From CAWAMD01 sp963783045 (lineage in GTDB: Bacteria; Actinomycetota; Nitriliruptoria; Nitriliruptorales; Nitriliruptoraceae), in the NCBI GenBank assembly GCA_963783045.1, contig CAWAMD010000005.1, positions 806,001-870,000 of the forward strand: a stretch of DNA of 64,000 bases. Direction: 5' to 3'. The position numbers and the translations under genes are program-made. The notes beneath the pieces were generated by a model that was given only the letters and a program-made list of their open reading frames with translations, did not search any database and had not been told where the DNA came from. Every line of letters begins with the position of its first letter. Position 1 is the first letter of the stretch. This document shows, in pieces, positions 37,423-47,246 of this stretch.

Positions 37423-38566
37423 GGTGGCCTCCAGGTGACTGGTCGGGGACGAGCTCGAGGATGAGCCGGGCGACGTTCGCGGCGGCGTCGCGGCGGCCGA
37501 AGGCCCGCGCCGCGGCCGCGACGCGCTCGCGGGCGTCGTCGTCGACGAGCCATGGCTCGACGGCGGCGGTCAGGCGCGCCCCGTCGAGCTGGTCGTCCTC
37601 GATCACGACGGCCCCGCCGGCGCGTTCCAGGGCGCGGCCGTTGTGCAGCTGATGGTCGTGGGTGGCATGCGGGTAGGGCACGAGCACGGCCGGCTTGCCG
37701 AGCGCCGTCAGCTCCGCGATCGAGGTCGCGCCGGCGCGGCACACGACCACGTCGGCGGCGGCGTAGGCGGCGGCCATGTCCTCGATGAAGTCGAGGACCC
37801 GGACGGCGGGGCCGCCCGTCGACTGGGCGCGCTCCCAGTCGCGTGCCGCCTCGTCGTGGAGGCCGCGGCCGGCCGCGTGCAGGATCTGGATCTTCTCCGG
37901 CTCGCGCCACCGACGGTAGCTGTCGACGACCGCGCGGTTCAGCGACCGGGCCCCCTGGGAGCCGCCGAAGACCAGCACGGTGCGACGGTCGGGACGCAGC
38001 CCGAGCTCCTCGATCGCGCTCGGCCGGCGCGCCTCGACGTCGAGGCCGAGGATGTCCTCGCGCACGGGGTTCCCGGTCACCGCCACGAGCTCAGGATGCC
38101 GGAACCGGTCGGCGGAGCCGGGGAAGGTCACGGCGATCCGGTCGGCCCAGCGGGCAGCGACCTTGTTCGCGAGCCCCGGGATCGAGTTCTGCTCGTGGAC
38201 GACGAGGGGGAGGTCGGCGCGGCCGGTGGCCCAGGCGAGCGGGAGGCTGACGTAGCCGCCGAAGGTCGCGACGGCCACGGCGCCCTCCTCGCGCGCGATG
38301 GCCTCACAGCGACGGATCGAGCGCCACAGGGCGCCGGGGACCTTCAGGAGCTCGAGGGTGGGCCGTCGCGGCAACGGCAGCACGTCGATGTGGTGCAGCC
38401 GGTAGCCGGCGGCCGGCACGAGCCGGCCCTCGAGCCGGTCCTGCGTCCCGACGAACACGGGCTCGACGTCGGCGGCCTGCCGCTGCAGCTCGTGCGCGAC
38501 GGCCAGCGACGGGAAGACGTGGCCGGCGGTTCCCCCGCCGGCGATGAGGATGCGGCGCGGGCTCAT
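37415..38566 (-). CDS. murG: UDP-GlcNAc:lipid I N-acetylglucosaminyltransferase
   Basis: 383 residues; the ATG overlaps the ftsW stop (ATGA), which sets the start although the frame runs further upstream. GT-B glycosyltransferase with ILIAGGGTAGHVFPSLAVAH (G loop 1), FGGYVSLPLAWAT, VVHEQNSIPGLANK, VFGGSQGARSLNR (second nucleotide loop), VVCRAGATSIAELTALGKP and PYPHATHDHQLHN. It makes lipid II at the inner membrane face. Confidence 0.97.
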   Translation of the reverse strand: MSPRRILIAGGGTAGHVFPSLAVAHELQRQAADVEPVFVGTQDRLEGRLVPAAGYRLHHIDVLPLPRRPTLELLKVPGALWRSIRRCEAIAREEGAVAVATFGGYVSLPLAWATGRADLPLVVHEQNSIPGLANKVAARWADRIAVTFPGSADRFRHPELVAVTGNPVREDILGLDVEARRPSAIEELGLRPDRRTVLVFGGSQGARSLNRAVVDSYRRWREPEKIQILHAAGRGLHDEAARDWERAQSTGGPAVRVLDFIEDMAAAYAAADVVVCRAGATSIAELTALGKPAVLVPYPHATHDHQLHNGRALERAGGAVVIEDDQLDGARLTAAVEPWLVDDDARERVAAAARAFGRRDAAANVARLILELVPDQSPGGHRD

Positions 38567-39780
38567 CGTCGCTCCTCGGTCGCGGCCGCCTCGGTGCCCC
38601 GGGAGATGCTCACGAGGAGCCCGAGCGCGACGAGGGTGGACACGAGCGACGAGCCGCCGACGGACACGAGGGGCAGCGTCACGCCGGTGATGGGCAGCAG
38701 GCCGGTGACCGTGCCGATGTTGAGGAACGCCTGACCGACGATCCAGCCCGTCACCCCGAAGGCGACGATCCGCCCGAAGGGGTCCGTCGTCTTGCGGGCG
38801 ATGCGCAGGCCGACGACCAGCATCGCCGTGAACAGGCCGACGACGACGAGCGCCCCGATCAGGCCGAGCTCCTCGCCGATGATCGCGAAGATGAAGTCGG
38901 TCTCCGGGTTCGGCACGAAGTTCCACTTGCCGCGGCTCGATCCGAGTCCCAGCCCGAACCAGCCGCCGGAGCCGAGCGCATACAGCGACTGCAGCAGCTG
39001 GTAGCCGTTGCCGAGCGGGTCGGCGTTCGGGTGGAGCCAGCCGGTGATGCGGGCGAGCCGGTAGGGCTCGAGGATCGCGGCCGCGGCGACGAGCACCCCC
39101 CCGCCGGCGACGCCGGCGCCGATCACCCGGTAGGGCAGCCCCTCCACGAACAGGACGAGGCCGACGATCAGCCCGATCAGGATCGTGGTGCCGAGGTCGG
39201 GCTCCATCATCATGAGGATCGCCTCGAGCCCGAGGAGCGGCACGGCCGGGACGAGCAGGTGCTTGAGCTCGTGGTCGCCGCCGTCCCGCGGCCGCTTGCG
39301 TGCGAGCACGTCGGCGAGCCACAGCAGGCTGGCGAGCTTCGCGATCTCGGAGGGCTGGACCACGAGCGGCCCGAACCCGATCCAGCGCGTGGAGCCGTAC
39401 CGGGTCAGCCCGACGCCGGGCACGAGGACGGCGAGCAGCCCGACGATCGCGACCCCCATCAGGACCCACGCCGGCCGGCGCCAGCGCCGGTGATCGACGG
39501 CGGCGGTCAGCACGAACGTGGGGATGCCGATCGCGACCCAGACGAGCTGACGCCGGAAGATCCCGAACGGGTCGCCGCCCTCGGCGGCGTCCACGAACGA
39601 GGCCGAGAAGCTCATGACGACGCCGACGAGCATGAGCAGCGTCACGACGACGGTCAGCACGCGCGCGTCGCGGCTCCACGGCCCCGAGCGGTGATCGACC
39701 AGCAGCGTCCGTACGCGTCGCCGGAGCCGGCCGCCGGCCGGCGCGCCCACGACCCGGATGTCGTGCTCATGAACCGCCAT
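38563..39780 (-). CDS. ftsW: SEDS peptidoglycan glycosyltransferase FtsW
   Basis: 405 residues, with about ten transmembrane helices after a basic N-terminal 45 residues. SEDS motifs: RRQLVWVAIGIP, GFGPLVVQPSEIAKLASLLW, MMMEPDLGTTILIGL with the catalytic Asp, PLGNGYQLLQSLYALGSGGW, NFVPNPETDFIFAIIGEELG and GLLPITGVTLPLVSVGGSS. It polymerises lipid II at the septum with the FtsI transpeptidase. The 5' end overlaps the murD 3' end by 14 bases. Confidence 0.95.
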   Translation of the reverse strand: MAVHEHDIRVVGAPAGGRLRRRVRTLLVDHRSGPWSRDARVLTVVVTLLMLVGVVMSFSASFVDAAEGGDPFGIFRRQLVWVAIGIPTFVLTAAVDHRRWRRPAWVLMGVAIVGLLAVLVPGVGLTRYGSTRWIGFGPLVVQPSEIAKLASLLWLADVLARKRPRDGGDHELKHLLVPAVPLLGLEAILMMMEPDLGTTILIGLIVGLVLFVEGLPYRVIGAGVAGGGVLVAAAAILEPYRLARITGWLHPNADPLGNGYQLLQSLYALGSGGWFGLGLGSSRGKWNFVPNPETDFIFAIIGEELGLIGALVVVGLFTAMLVVGLRIARKTTDPFGRIVAFGVTGWIVGQAFLNIGTVTGLLPITGVTLPLVSVGGSSLVSTLVALGLLVSISRGTEAAATEERR

Positions 39781-41170
39781 GGGAGGCCTCCGTGGCGAGG
39801 GAGCGGACGGCCGCGGCGAACTTCTCGCCCCGGTCCGCATAGTCGGCGAACATGTCGAAGGATGCGCAGGCCGGCGCGAGCAGGACCGTGTCCCCGGGGC
39901 CCGCGGCGCGGGCGGCGGCCCGCACGGCGTCGTCCATGCTCGAGGCGCGCTCGACGCCGACCCCCGCGCCGGCGCAGACGGCGACGACCTCGTCGGCGGC
40001 CTGCCCGATCGCAACCGCGTGCCGGACACGGTCGAGGTGGTCGTCGAGCAGGCCCAGGTCGACACCCTTCGCGAGACCGCCCGCGATCCAGACGATCCGT
40101 TCGAAGGCGTGGAGCGCGGCGGCGGCCGCGTGCGGGTTCGTCGCCTTCGAGTCGTCGACGAAGTCGACGCCGCCGATGGTCGCGACGTGCTCGACGCGAT
40201 GCCGGCCCGGACGGAAGCTGCGTGCGGCGTTGGCGACGGCCTCGATCGGGGCACCGGCGAGCAGCGCCGCGCAGGCGGCCGCCGCCACGTTGGCCCGGTG
40301 GTGGGGGGCGTCGATGGTGAGCTCGCCGGCGTCGAGCACGGCACCGCGGTGCTCGGGCAGGCGGGCGACCAGGGTGCTGCCCTCCCAGCCGACGTGCGGC
40401 CCGGCCACCGCGTCGTCGTCGCCGACGACCGCCTGTGAGGAGAACGCGGCACGGCCGGCCGGCGCCCACCGTTCGGCGAGTGAGAGGGTCGTGGGGTCGT
40501 CGTGGTTGACGACGGCCCAGTCGCCGTCGGTCTGCGCCTGCCACAGCCGGGCCTTGGCCGCACCGTAGGCCTCGAAGCTCGGGTGCCAGTCGAGATGGTC
40601 AGGAGCGAGGTTCAGCAGGACGCCGACGACGGGGCGCAGCGCGTCGCAGAACCGCAGCTGGAAGGAGGAGAGCTCGGCGACGAGGACGGCGTCGGCGGCT
40701 GCGGTGGCCGCGGCGTCGGTGAAGGCGTTGCCGATGTTGCCGCAGGCGACGGCGTCGAGCCCCGCCCCGGCCAGCATCCGGGTGGTGAGCTCGGTCACGG
40801 AGGTCTTCCCGTTCGTGCCGGTGATGGCGACGAGCCGCCGGGGGTGCAGGCGCCAACCGAGCTCGGGCTCGGACCACACCGGGGTCCCGGCCTCGAGGGC
40901 GGTGCGCAGGACGGTGGCGGTCTCGGGGACGCCCGGTGACGGTACGACGAGATCGACGTCGACGAGGTGGTCGAGCGGGTCGGCCCCCACGTGCACGTCA
41001 GCGCCGAGCGCGCGGGCCTCGTCGGCGCCGGGCGCGTCGGCGCGCTCGTCGACGGCGACGACGGTGCAGCCCGCGGCAGCCAGCGCCCGCACGGCGGCGA
41101 GGCCGGACCGGCCCACGCCGATCACCAGCGCGCGGCGCACGCCCGGCAGCGCTCCAGCGGTCTCAGCCAA
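39767..41170 (-). CDS. murD: UDP-N-acetylmuramoylalanine--D-glutamate ligase
   Basis: 467 residues from a TTG overlapping the mraY stop; no better start is seen. Rossmann N-terminus ALVIGVGRSGLAAVRALA, then LVVPSPGVP, the ATP loop VAITGTNGKTSVTELTTRML, AELSSFQLRF, LNLAPDHLDWHPSFEAYG, FRPGRHRVEHV, VDDSKATNPHAAAAAL and LLAPACASFDMF. It adds D-glutamate to UDP-MurNAc-L-Ala. The length is normal. Confidence 0.95.
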   Translation of the reverse strand: MAETAGALPGVRRALVIGVGRSGLAAVRALAAAGCTVVAVDERADAPGADEARALGADVHVGADPLDHLVDVDLVVPSPGVPETATVLRTALEAGTPVWSEPELGWRLHPRRLVAITGTNGKTSVTELTTRMLAGAGLDAVACGNIGNAFTDAAATAAADAVLVAELSSFQLRFCDALRPVVGVLLNLAPDHLDWHPSFEAYGAAKARLWQAQTDGDWAVVNHDDPTTLSLAERWAPAGRAAFSSQAVVGDDDAVAGPHVGWEGSTLVARLPEHRGAVLDAGELTIDAPHHRANVAAAACAALLAGAPIEAVANAARSFRPGRHRVEHVATIGGVDFVDDSKATNPHAAAAALHAFERIVWIAGGLAKGVDLGLLDDHLDRVRHAVAIGQAADEVVAVCAGAGVGVERASSMDDAVRAAARAAGPGDTVLLAPACASFDMFADYADRGEKFAAAVRSLATEASHGGS

Positions 41171-42197
41171 CGGTCCCCACCCGGTTCAGGAACTCCGCGT
41201 AGAACAACCCGAGCCCGAGCGCGACGCCGATGCCGGCGATGATCCAGAAGCGCACGATGACCGTCGTCTCCTGCCAGCCCATGAGCTCGAAGTGGTGATG
41301 GGCCGGGGCCATGCGCAGCAGCCGCCGGCCGAACACCCGGAAGGAGAAGACCTGCACGATGACGCTCATGGTCTCCAGCACGTACAGGCCGCCGAGCAGG
41401 ACGAGCAGCACCTGGGTGTTCGTCGCGATCGCCATCGCCGCCAGCAGGCCCCCGAGGGCGAGCGAGCCGGTGTCGCCCATGAAGATGCGCGCCGGCGGGG
41501 CGTTGTGCCACAGGAAGCCGGCGCTGGCGGCCATCACCGACGCGGCGATGATCGCGAGATCGAGCGCGTCGGGTTCCGCGATCGCGTACGACGCGTGGTT
41601 GCGGAACATCCAGAAGGCGATGAGCGTGTAGGCCCCGAACACCATGGCCCCGGACCCGGCCGCGAGCCCGTCGAGCCCGTCGGTGAGGTTCACCGCGTTC
41701 GAGGCGCCGGCGAGCAGGAGGAAGACCCAGACGAAGAATGCCCACGTCGGCAGGTGGAAGGTGATCGTGCCGACGACGGAGATGTTCTGGGGGATGCCGG
41801 CCAGGCTCGGGCCCACGAAGGCGAAGATCGCGGCGATCGCGCCCTGACCGACGAACTTCGCGGTCTTGGACAGGCCGAGGTTGCGCCGCATGCGCAGCTT
41901 GATGAAGTCGTCGGCGAACCCGACGGCGGCCATGCCGACGAAGGTCAGCAGGATGACCAGGCCCACGGGCGTGAACCGGGTGCCGGTGAAGCGGGCTCCG
42001 ATGTAGCCGGCGACGGCGGCGATCACGATGGCCGTCCCACCCATCGTCGGCGTCCCGGCCTTCGAGTGGTGGGTCTCCGGCCCCTCGTCGCGGATCATCT
42101 GGCCGAAGCCGCGCTGCCGGAAGTAGCGGATGACGAGCGGGGTGCCGACCAGGGAGAGCAGCAGCGCGATGGTCGCGGAGAACAGGATGGCTCTCAC
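41163..42197 (-). CDS. mraY: Phospho-N-acetylmuramoyl-pentapeptide transferase
   Basis: 344 residues, GTG preceded by GGGAGGAGAG and overlapping the murF stop (GTGA). Polytopic enzyme (about ten helices) that makes lipid I from UDP-MurNAc-pentapeptide and undecaprenyl phosphate. Key motifs: HHSKAGTPTMGGTAIV, GFADDFIKLRMRRNLGLS with the Asp pair, NAVNLTDGLDGLAAGS, FMGDTGSLALGGLL and the His loop APAHHHFELMGW. Confidence 0.96.
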   Translation of the reverse strand: MRAILFSATIALLLSLVGTPLVIRYFRQRGFGQMIRDEGPETHHSKAGTPTMGGTAIVIAAVAGYIGARFTGTRFTPVGLVILLTFVGMAAVGFADDFIKLRMRRNLGLSKTAKFVGQGAIAAIFAFVGPSLAGIPQNISVVGTITFHLPTWAFFVWVFLLLAGASNAVNLTDGLDGLAAGSGAMVFGAYTLIAFWMFRNHASYAIAEPDALDLAIIAASVMAASAGFLWHNAPPARIFMGDTGSLALGGLLAAMAIATNTQVLLVLLGGLYVLETMSVIVQVFSFRVFGRRLLRMAPAHHHFELMGWQETTVIVRFWIIAGIGVALGLGLFYAEFLNRVGTVG

Positions 42198-43594
42198 GCG
42201 CTCTCCTCCCCGCTGCCGGCGTCGAGGTGGCGGTGGAGCCCGTCGGCGACCGTCTCGAGCCGTCCGACGCGGCTGGCCTTGACGAGCACGACGTCGCCGT
42301 CGGCGACCTCGCCACGGATGGTGTCGAGGGCCGCCTCGGCGTCGGGCACCTCGGTGACGGCGGCCGGGTCCATCCCGGCGTCCCGGGCGCCCGCGGCGAG
42401 CCCGGCGGCCTGCTCCCCCACGACGACGAGCCGGTCGATGCCGCGCTCGGCGCACGCACCGCCGACCCGGCGGTGCTCGGCCTCGTGCTGCTCGCCGATC
42501 TCGGCCATGACGCCGAGCACGGCGAACGTGCGCCCCGTCCGCTCCACGGCGGTGAGCATGTCGAGGGCGGCGACCACCGAGGTCGGGTTGGCGTTGTAGG
42601 CGTCGTTCAGGATGACGACACCGCCGGCGTCGATCACGGCCCCGCGCCAGTCGCTCACGGGGGCGGCAGCGAGCGCTCCGGCCGCGTCGGCCAGGTCCAC
42701 CCCGAGGCTCCCGGCCGCGGCGAGCGCGGCGAGCGCGTTCGACACCTGGTGTCGCCCGGCGACGGGCAGGCGCACCTCGACCTCCCCCCACGGCGTGTGC
42801 GCCGTGAAGCTCGGACGCGCGTGACGGTCGAGCCGGATGTCGTCGGCGGTCACGTCGCCGCGCTCGAGGCCGTAGGCGACGACGCGCGCGGCGGTGCGGG
42901 ACGCCATCGCGGCGACACGCTCGTCGTCGGCGTTGAGGATCGCGACCCCGTCGGCGTCGAGCGCCTCGACGAGCTCGCCCTTCGCCTGGGCGATCGCGTC
43001 GATCGACCCGAACAGCTCGAGGTGGACCCCGGCGACGGCCGTGACGATCGCCACGTCCGGGCGGACGAGCGGGGTCAGCTGCGCGATGTGGCCGACGCCG
43101 CGCGCACCGATCTCGACGACGAGCGCCTCGGTGTCCGCCTCGCAGGACAGCAACGTCAGCGGGACCCCGAGCTCGTTGTTGAAGGAACCCCGTGCCGCGA
43201 CGGTGGCACGTCCGGCCCCGAGCGCGGCCGCGGTCAGGTCCTTCGTGGTCGTCTTGCCGACGGAGCCGGTGATCGCGACGACCCGGGGGTCGACGCGGCG
43301 GCGGACCTCGGCGCCGAGGGCGGCGATGGCCTGCCAGGTGTCGTCGACGACGATGGTCGCACCCGCCCCCGTCGGCTCGTCGCGGGCGGTCAGGACGGCG
43401 ACCGCCCCGCCGGCCACGGCGTCACCGATGAAGTCGTGGCCGTCGGCGTGCTCGCCGGGCAGCGCGACGAAGAGCGCCCGCGGCGGCAGCGATCTCGAGT
43501 CCGTGGCGACGGCGCTCACCACGATCTCGCCGTCCCCGTCGCGCAGGCGACCGGCGGTGGCGTCGGCGATCTCGGCGACCGTCAGCGGGATCAT
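42194..43594 (-). CDS. murF: UDP-N-acetylmuramoyl-tripeptide--D-alanyl-D-alanine ligase
   Basis: 466 residues, ATG overlapping the murE stop (ATGA). VAEIADATAGRL starts the substrate domain, with DSRSLPPRALFVALPGEHAD next. The ATP loop is VVAITGSVGKTTTKDLTAAAL, followed by GSFNNELGVPLTLL, VEIGARGVGHIAQL, LNADDERV and LNDAYNANPTSVVAALD. It adds D-Ala-D-Ala to complete the pentapeptide precursor. The length is normal. Confidence 0.96.
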   Translation of the reverse strand: MIPLTVAEIADATAGRLRDGDGEIVVSAVATDSRSLPPRALFVALPGEHADGHDFIGDAVAGGAVAVLTARDEPTGAGATIVVDDTWQAIAALGAEVRRRVDPRVVAITGSVGKTTTKDLTAAALGAGRATVAARGSFNNELGVPLTLLSCEADTEALVVEIGARGVGHIAQLTPLVRPDVAIVTAVAGVHLELFGSIDAIAQAKGELVEALDADGVAILNADDERVAAMASRTAARVVAYGLERGDVTADDIRLDRHARPSFTAHTPWGEVEVRLPVAGRHQVSNALAALAAAGSLGVDLADAAGALAAAPVSDWRGAVIDAGGVVILNDAYNANPTSVVAALDMLTAVERTGRTFAVLGVMAEIGEQHEAEHRRVGGACAERGIDRLVVVGEQAAGLAAGARDAGMDPAAVTEVPDAEAALDTIRGEVADGDVVLVKASRVGRLETVADGLHRHLDAGSGEESA

Positions 43595-45243
43595 GCGGCA
43601 CCGCCCACGGGATCGCGACGGCCCCGGATGGCCTCCGCCGCGACCACGCGATCGTCGAAGGGGATGGTCTCCGCGGCGAACTCCTGGCCGGTCTCGTGGC
43701 CCTTGCCGGCGATGACGATCACGTCGTCGGGGCCGGCGCCCGCAACGGCCCGCTCGATCGCGGCGCGCCGGTCGACCTCGACGACCACCTCGGCCGGGGC
43801 GCCGCCGGCGACGGCCTTCCGCGCGCCGGCGACCACCTCGTCGAGGATGGCCTGCGGGTCCTCGGAGCGGGGGTTGTCCGACGTGAGCACCGCACGGTCG
43901 GCCCCTGCCGCCGCGGCGCCCATGTCCGGCCGCTTGCCACGGTCGCGGTCGCCGCCGGCACCGACGACGACCGTCAGCCGGCCGTTGGCGGGCAGCAGGT
44001 CCCGGGTGGTCGCGACGATGTGCTCGATCGCGTCCGGTGTGTGGGCGTAGTCCACGAGGACCGTGAAGTCCTGGCCGGCCTCGACACGCTCGAGCCGACC
44101 GGGGACACCGGGGCACGCGGCGACACCGGCCCGGGCGGCCTCCGGGTCGACGCCGCCCGCCACGGCCGCGAGGTAGGCCGCCGCCGCGTTCGCGACGTTG
44201 TGGGTGCCGAGCAGCCGCGTGGACAGGGCGACGGAGCCGTCGGGTCCCTTCAGGGTCGCCCGGCCGCCGTCGAGGCCGGTCTCGACGTCCACGAGCCGGT
44301 GCTCGGCGGAGGGGTGGGTGCCGTAGGTGGTCACCCCGATGCCGGCGTCGGTGACGAGGCGCCGTCCCCACGCGTCGTCGACGCAGACCACGCCGCGCTC
44401 GGCGAGGGACGGCGTGAACAGCCGTGCCTTGGCCCGGTAGTAGGCCTCCATCGTCCCGTGCCAGTCGAGGTGGTCCTGGGTCAGGTTGGTGAACACCGCG
44501 ACGGCGAAGCGCGTCCCGTCGACCCGGTGCATGTCGAGACCGTGGGAGGAGACCTCCATGGCGACGGCGTCGACACCGCGGCTGCGCATGGTCGCGAGCA
44601 GGCGCTGCAGGTCGGTGCCCTCCGGGGTCGTGCGTACCCCGGGAACGGGCTCGCCGTGGATCCGGGTCGCGATCGTCCCGATGACGCCGGTGCCCTGCGC
44701 GGCGGCCCCGAAGGCTCCCTCCAGCAGGTAGCTGGTCGTCGTCTTGCCGTTCGTCCCGGTGACCCCGACGACGGTCAGCGCTCCACTCGGATCGCCGTGG
44801 ACGGCAGCCGCGGCAGGCCCCATCGCGGCCCGGACCGAGGGCACACGCACCTGCGCCACGTCCACGTCGACGAACCGTTCGACGAGGAGCGCCGACGCGC
44901 CCGACGCGACGGCGCCCGGCGCGTGGTCGTGCCCGTCGGCGGTCGCCCCGGGCACGGCGCAGAACAGCCATCCCGCGTCGACCTGCCGGCTGTCGTGGGT
45001 GGCGTCGACGACGACGGCGTCGCCACCGCGCCGCGTCACCCCGTCGAGGCGCGCGGCGATCGTGTCGAGGGTCGTGGTCACGGAAGGGTCCGGATTCGGG
45101 TCGTTGCTGGCCAGAGGAGCGGCCAGGGCGGCACGGGCCAGACTGCCGGCCATGGGATCGACCGGAGCGCACCGCGCCGGATGCGCCGGCGCGCGCAGCC
45201 TAACGCCGGCGCGCGCACGGTCCGTGGACGTGCTGTCGGTCAT
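43591..45243 (-). CDS. murE: UDP-N-acetylmuramoyl-tripeptide synthetase (meso-DAP type)
   Basis: 550 residues from the start that overlaps the ftsI stop. The N-terminal 50 residues before the conserved domain are longer than usual, and an internal ATG at residue 31 is an alternative. DSRQVDAGWLFCAVPGATAD, VGVTGTNGKTTTSYLLEGAF, TTPEGTDLQRLL, MEVSSHGLDMHRVDG and TNLTQDHLDWHGTMEAYYRA are present. The third-residue selector is DNPRSEDP, typical of meso-diaminopimelate-adding enzymes, so the wall should be the DAP type. Confidence 0.95.
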   Translation of the reverse strand: MTDSTSTDRARAGVRLRAPAHPARCAPVDPMAGSLARAALAAPLASNDPNPDPSVTTTLDTIAARLDGVTRRGGDAVVVDATHDSRQVDAGWLFCAVPGATADGHDHAPGAVASGASALLVERFVDVDVAQVRVPSVRAAMGPAAAAVHGDPSGALTVVGVTGTNGKTTTSYLLEGAFGAAAQGTGVIGTIATRIHGEPVPGVRTTPEGTDLQRLLATMRSRGVDAVAMEVSSHGLDMHRVDGTRFAVAVFTNLTQDHLDWHGTMEAYYRAKARLFTPSLAERGVVCVDDAWGRRLVTDAGIGVTTYGTHPSAEHRLVDVETGLDGGRATLKGPDGSVALSTRLLGTHNVANAAAAYLAAVAGGVDPEAARAGVAACPGVPGRLERVEAGQDFTVLVDYAHTPDAIEHIVATTRDLLPANGRLTVVVGAGGDRDRGKRPDMGAAAAGADRAVLTSDNPRSEDPQAILDEVVAGARKAVAGGAPAEVVVEVDRRAAIERAVAGAGPDDVIVIAGKGHETGQEFAAETIPFDDRVVAAEAIRGRRDPVGGAA

Positions 45244-47246
45244 CCGGACGGGTCGGCGCCGGCACCGTCGTTCCCTCCGGACGCGTCCTGGGGCGCCGTG
45301 ACCGGGGTCCCGTCACCACCGGCGGGCGCCCCCACCGGCGGCGATCCGGGCTCGTCGGCCGCGGTCGCCGGCCCCTCGGCCTCGGCCGCTGCGGTCGCGT
45401 CCGCGACGGCCTTCGCCGCCGCCGCGTCCTGCAGCGCCGTGGAGAGGTCGACCGTCGGATCGGTCGGCGGGACCCGCTCGTGGCGCAGTGCGAAGCCCAT
45501 GATCTTGGCGAAGACGGGAGCGGCCGCGACGCCGCCCCAGATCGGGTGCGGCTCGTCGACCATGACGCCGACGACGAGGCGCGGGTCGTCCACGGGGGCG
45601 AACCCGACGAAGGATGCGACGTACTGCCCCGAGTAGCCGCGTGCGCCCTGTGCCGGCTTGCGGGCCGTGCCGGTCTTCCCGGCGACGGCGTAGCCGGGGA
45701 CGGCTGCGGCCTTGCCCGTGCCGTGCTCGCCCGAGACGACCGTGGCGAGGATCTGGCGGAGCTGTGCGGAGGTCTCGGCGGACACGACCCGGCGGGTCTC
45801 CCCGGGGGCGTTCGGCGTGAGCCGGCCGTCCTCGCCGACCGTGCCGCGCAGGATGTGCGGCTGGACGGCGACGCCGCCGTTGGCGATGGTCCCGTAGAAG
45901 CTGGCCATCTGCAGGAGGGTCACGGCGACGCCCTGGCCGATCGCGATGGTGGGGAGGCTGGTCGTCCACCACTGGTCGACGGGCATGAGGATCCCGCCGG
46001 ACTCCCCGGGCGCCCCGAGCCCGAGCGGCCGGCCGTACCCGAAGGCGTGCAGGTAGTCGGCGAGCCGCTTCGCCCCGAGCTTCTCGGCGACCTGGATGGT
46101 GCCGACGTTGGAGGACTGCTCGATGACCTCGGTGAACGTCAGGTGCTCCGGCGGGTGGTTGTGGGAATCGGAGAACGTCTTCGGTCCGACCCTGATGTGG
46201 CTGTCGACGACCATGGGGGTGTCGGGGGTCACGACCCCCTCCTCGAGGGCCGCCGCGGACGTGATCGCCTTCTGGACGGATCCGGGCTCGTAGACGTCGG
46301 TCACCACCCGGTTGCGGAAGTTGTCCGGGTCGGCGTCGGCCACGTCGTTCGGGTCGTAGTCGGGAGCGGAGGCCATCGCGAGCACGTCCCCCGTCGACGG
46401 GTCGAGGACGACGATGCTCGCCGCACGGGCGTTCGAGTCGACGACGGCCTGCGCCGCGGCCTGCTCGACGGCGGTCTGGATCTCGCGGTCGAGGGTCAGC
46501 ACGAGGTCCTTGCCGGGTACGGACGGCTGCAGCTCACGCGGACCCGAGGCGATCGTGAGCCCGCCCGGCGCCCGCTCGAGGGCGAGCTGCCCGGGCTTGC
46601 CGTGGAGCAGGTTGTCGTACTGCAGCTCGAGCCCGGTCAGTCCCTCACCGTCGATGCCGGTGAAGCCGACCACCTGGCCGGCGGTGCGGCCGGTCGGGTA
46701 GACGCGCGTCGGCTCGGTGAGCACGCCGATGCCCGGCAGGTCGAGGTCGCTGACCTTCTCCCCGATGGCGTAGTCGAGCTGGCGGGCGAGGTAGACGAAG
46801 CCCGTGTCCTTCGAGAGGCGGGAGGCGATCGTCGCGGCGTCGACGCCGATGAGCGGCGACAGCGTCGCGGCCACCTCCTGCGGGGTCGACTCCGGGGCGA
46901 TGCGGGTCCCGTCCGGTGCCGTGCGCGGGCGGAACGCGCGCGGGTCGGCGTAGATCGTGGCCGCGTCGACGGAGGTCGCCAGCACGTCCCCCTGCCGGTC
47001 GTAGAGCCGTCCGCGGCGGGCGGGCAGGGTGATGGTGCGGGCCCGCTGCTGCTCGCCCCGGTTCGCGTACTCGGATGCCTGGACCACCTGGACCTGCACG
47101 AGGCGGGTGACGACCCCGCCGGCGACGACGGCGTACACGAGCAGCAGCGTCGCGATGCGACGCGCGGCGCGCGCCCGCGGCCACCGGGCACGCTGCACCG
47201 GCGGGCGGCGTCCACCGCCAGCGAGCGTGTTGCGGTTTCCCGTCAC
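45240..47246 (-). CDS. ftsI: Septal penicillin-binding protein 3 (FtsI)
   Basis: 668 residues, GTG start a few bases after the ftsL stop codon. One N-terminal transmembrane helix (IATLLLVYAVVAGGVVTRLV), a pedestal domain (RGRLYDRQGDVLATSV) and a transpeptidase domain. Active-site motifs: YEPGSVQK (SxxK; the usual GSTFK is GSVQK), EQSSNVG (SxN) and AGKTGTARKP (KTG). A C-terminal tail rich in Ala, Gly and Pro extends past the domain. It cross-links septal peptidoglycan with FtsW. Confidence 0.95.
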   Translation of the reverse strand: MTGNRNTLAGGGRRPPVQRARWPRARAARRIATLLLVYAVVAGGVVTRLVQVQVVQASEYANRGEQQRARTITLPARRGRLYDRQGDVLATSVDAATIYADPRAFRPRTAPDGTRIAPESTPQEVAATLSPLIGVDAATIASRLSKDTGFVYLARQLDYAIGEKVSDLDLPGIGVLTEPTRVYPTGRTAGQVVGFTGIDGEGLTGLELQYDNLLHGKPGQLALERAPGGLTIASGPRELQPSVPGKDLVLTLDREIQTAVEQAAAQAVVDSNARAASIVVLDPSTGDVLAMASAPDYDPNDVADADPDNFRNRVVTDVYEPGSVQKAITSAAALEEGVVTPDTPMVVDSHIRVGPKTFSDSHNHPPEHLTFTEVIEQSSNVGTIQVAEKLGAKRLADYLHAFGYGRPLGLGAPGESGGILMPVDQWWTTSLPTIAIGQGVAVTLLQMASFYGTIANGGVAVQPHILRGTVGEDGRLTPNAPGETRRVVSAETSAQLRQILATVVSGEHGTGKAAAVPGYAVAGKTGTARKPAQGARGYSGQYVASFVGFAPVDDPRLVVGVMVDEPHPIWGGVAAAPVFAKIMGFALRHERVPPTDPTVDLSTALQDAAAAKAVADATAAAEAEGPATAADEPGSPPVGAPAGGDGTPVTAPQDASGGNDGAGADPSG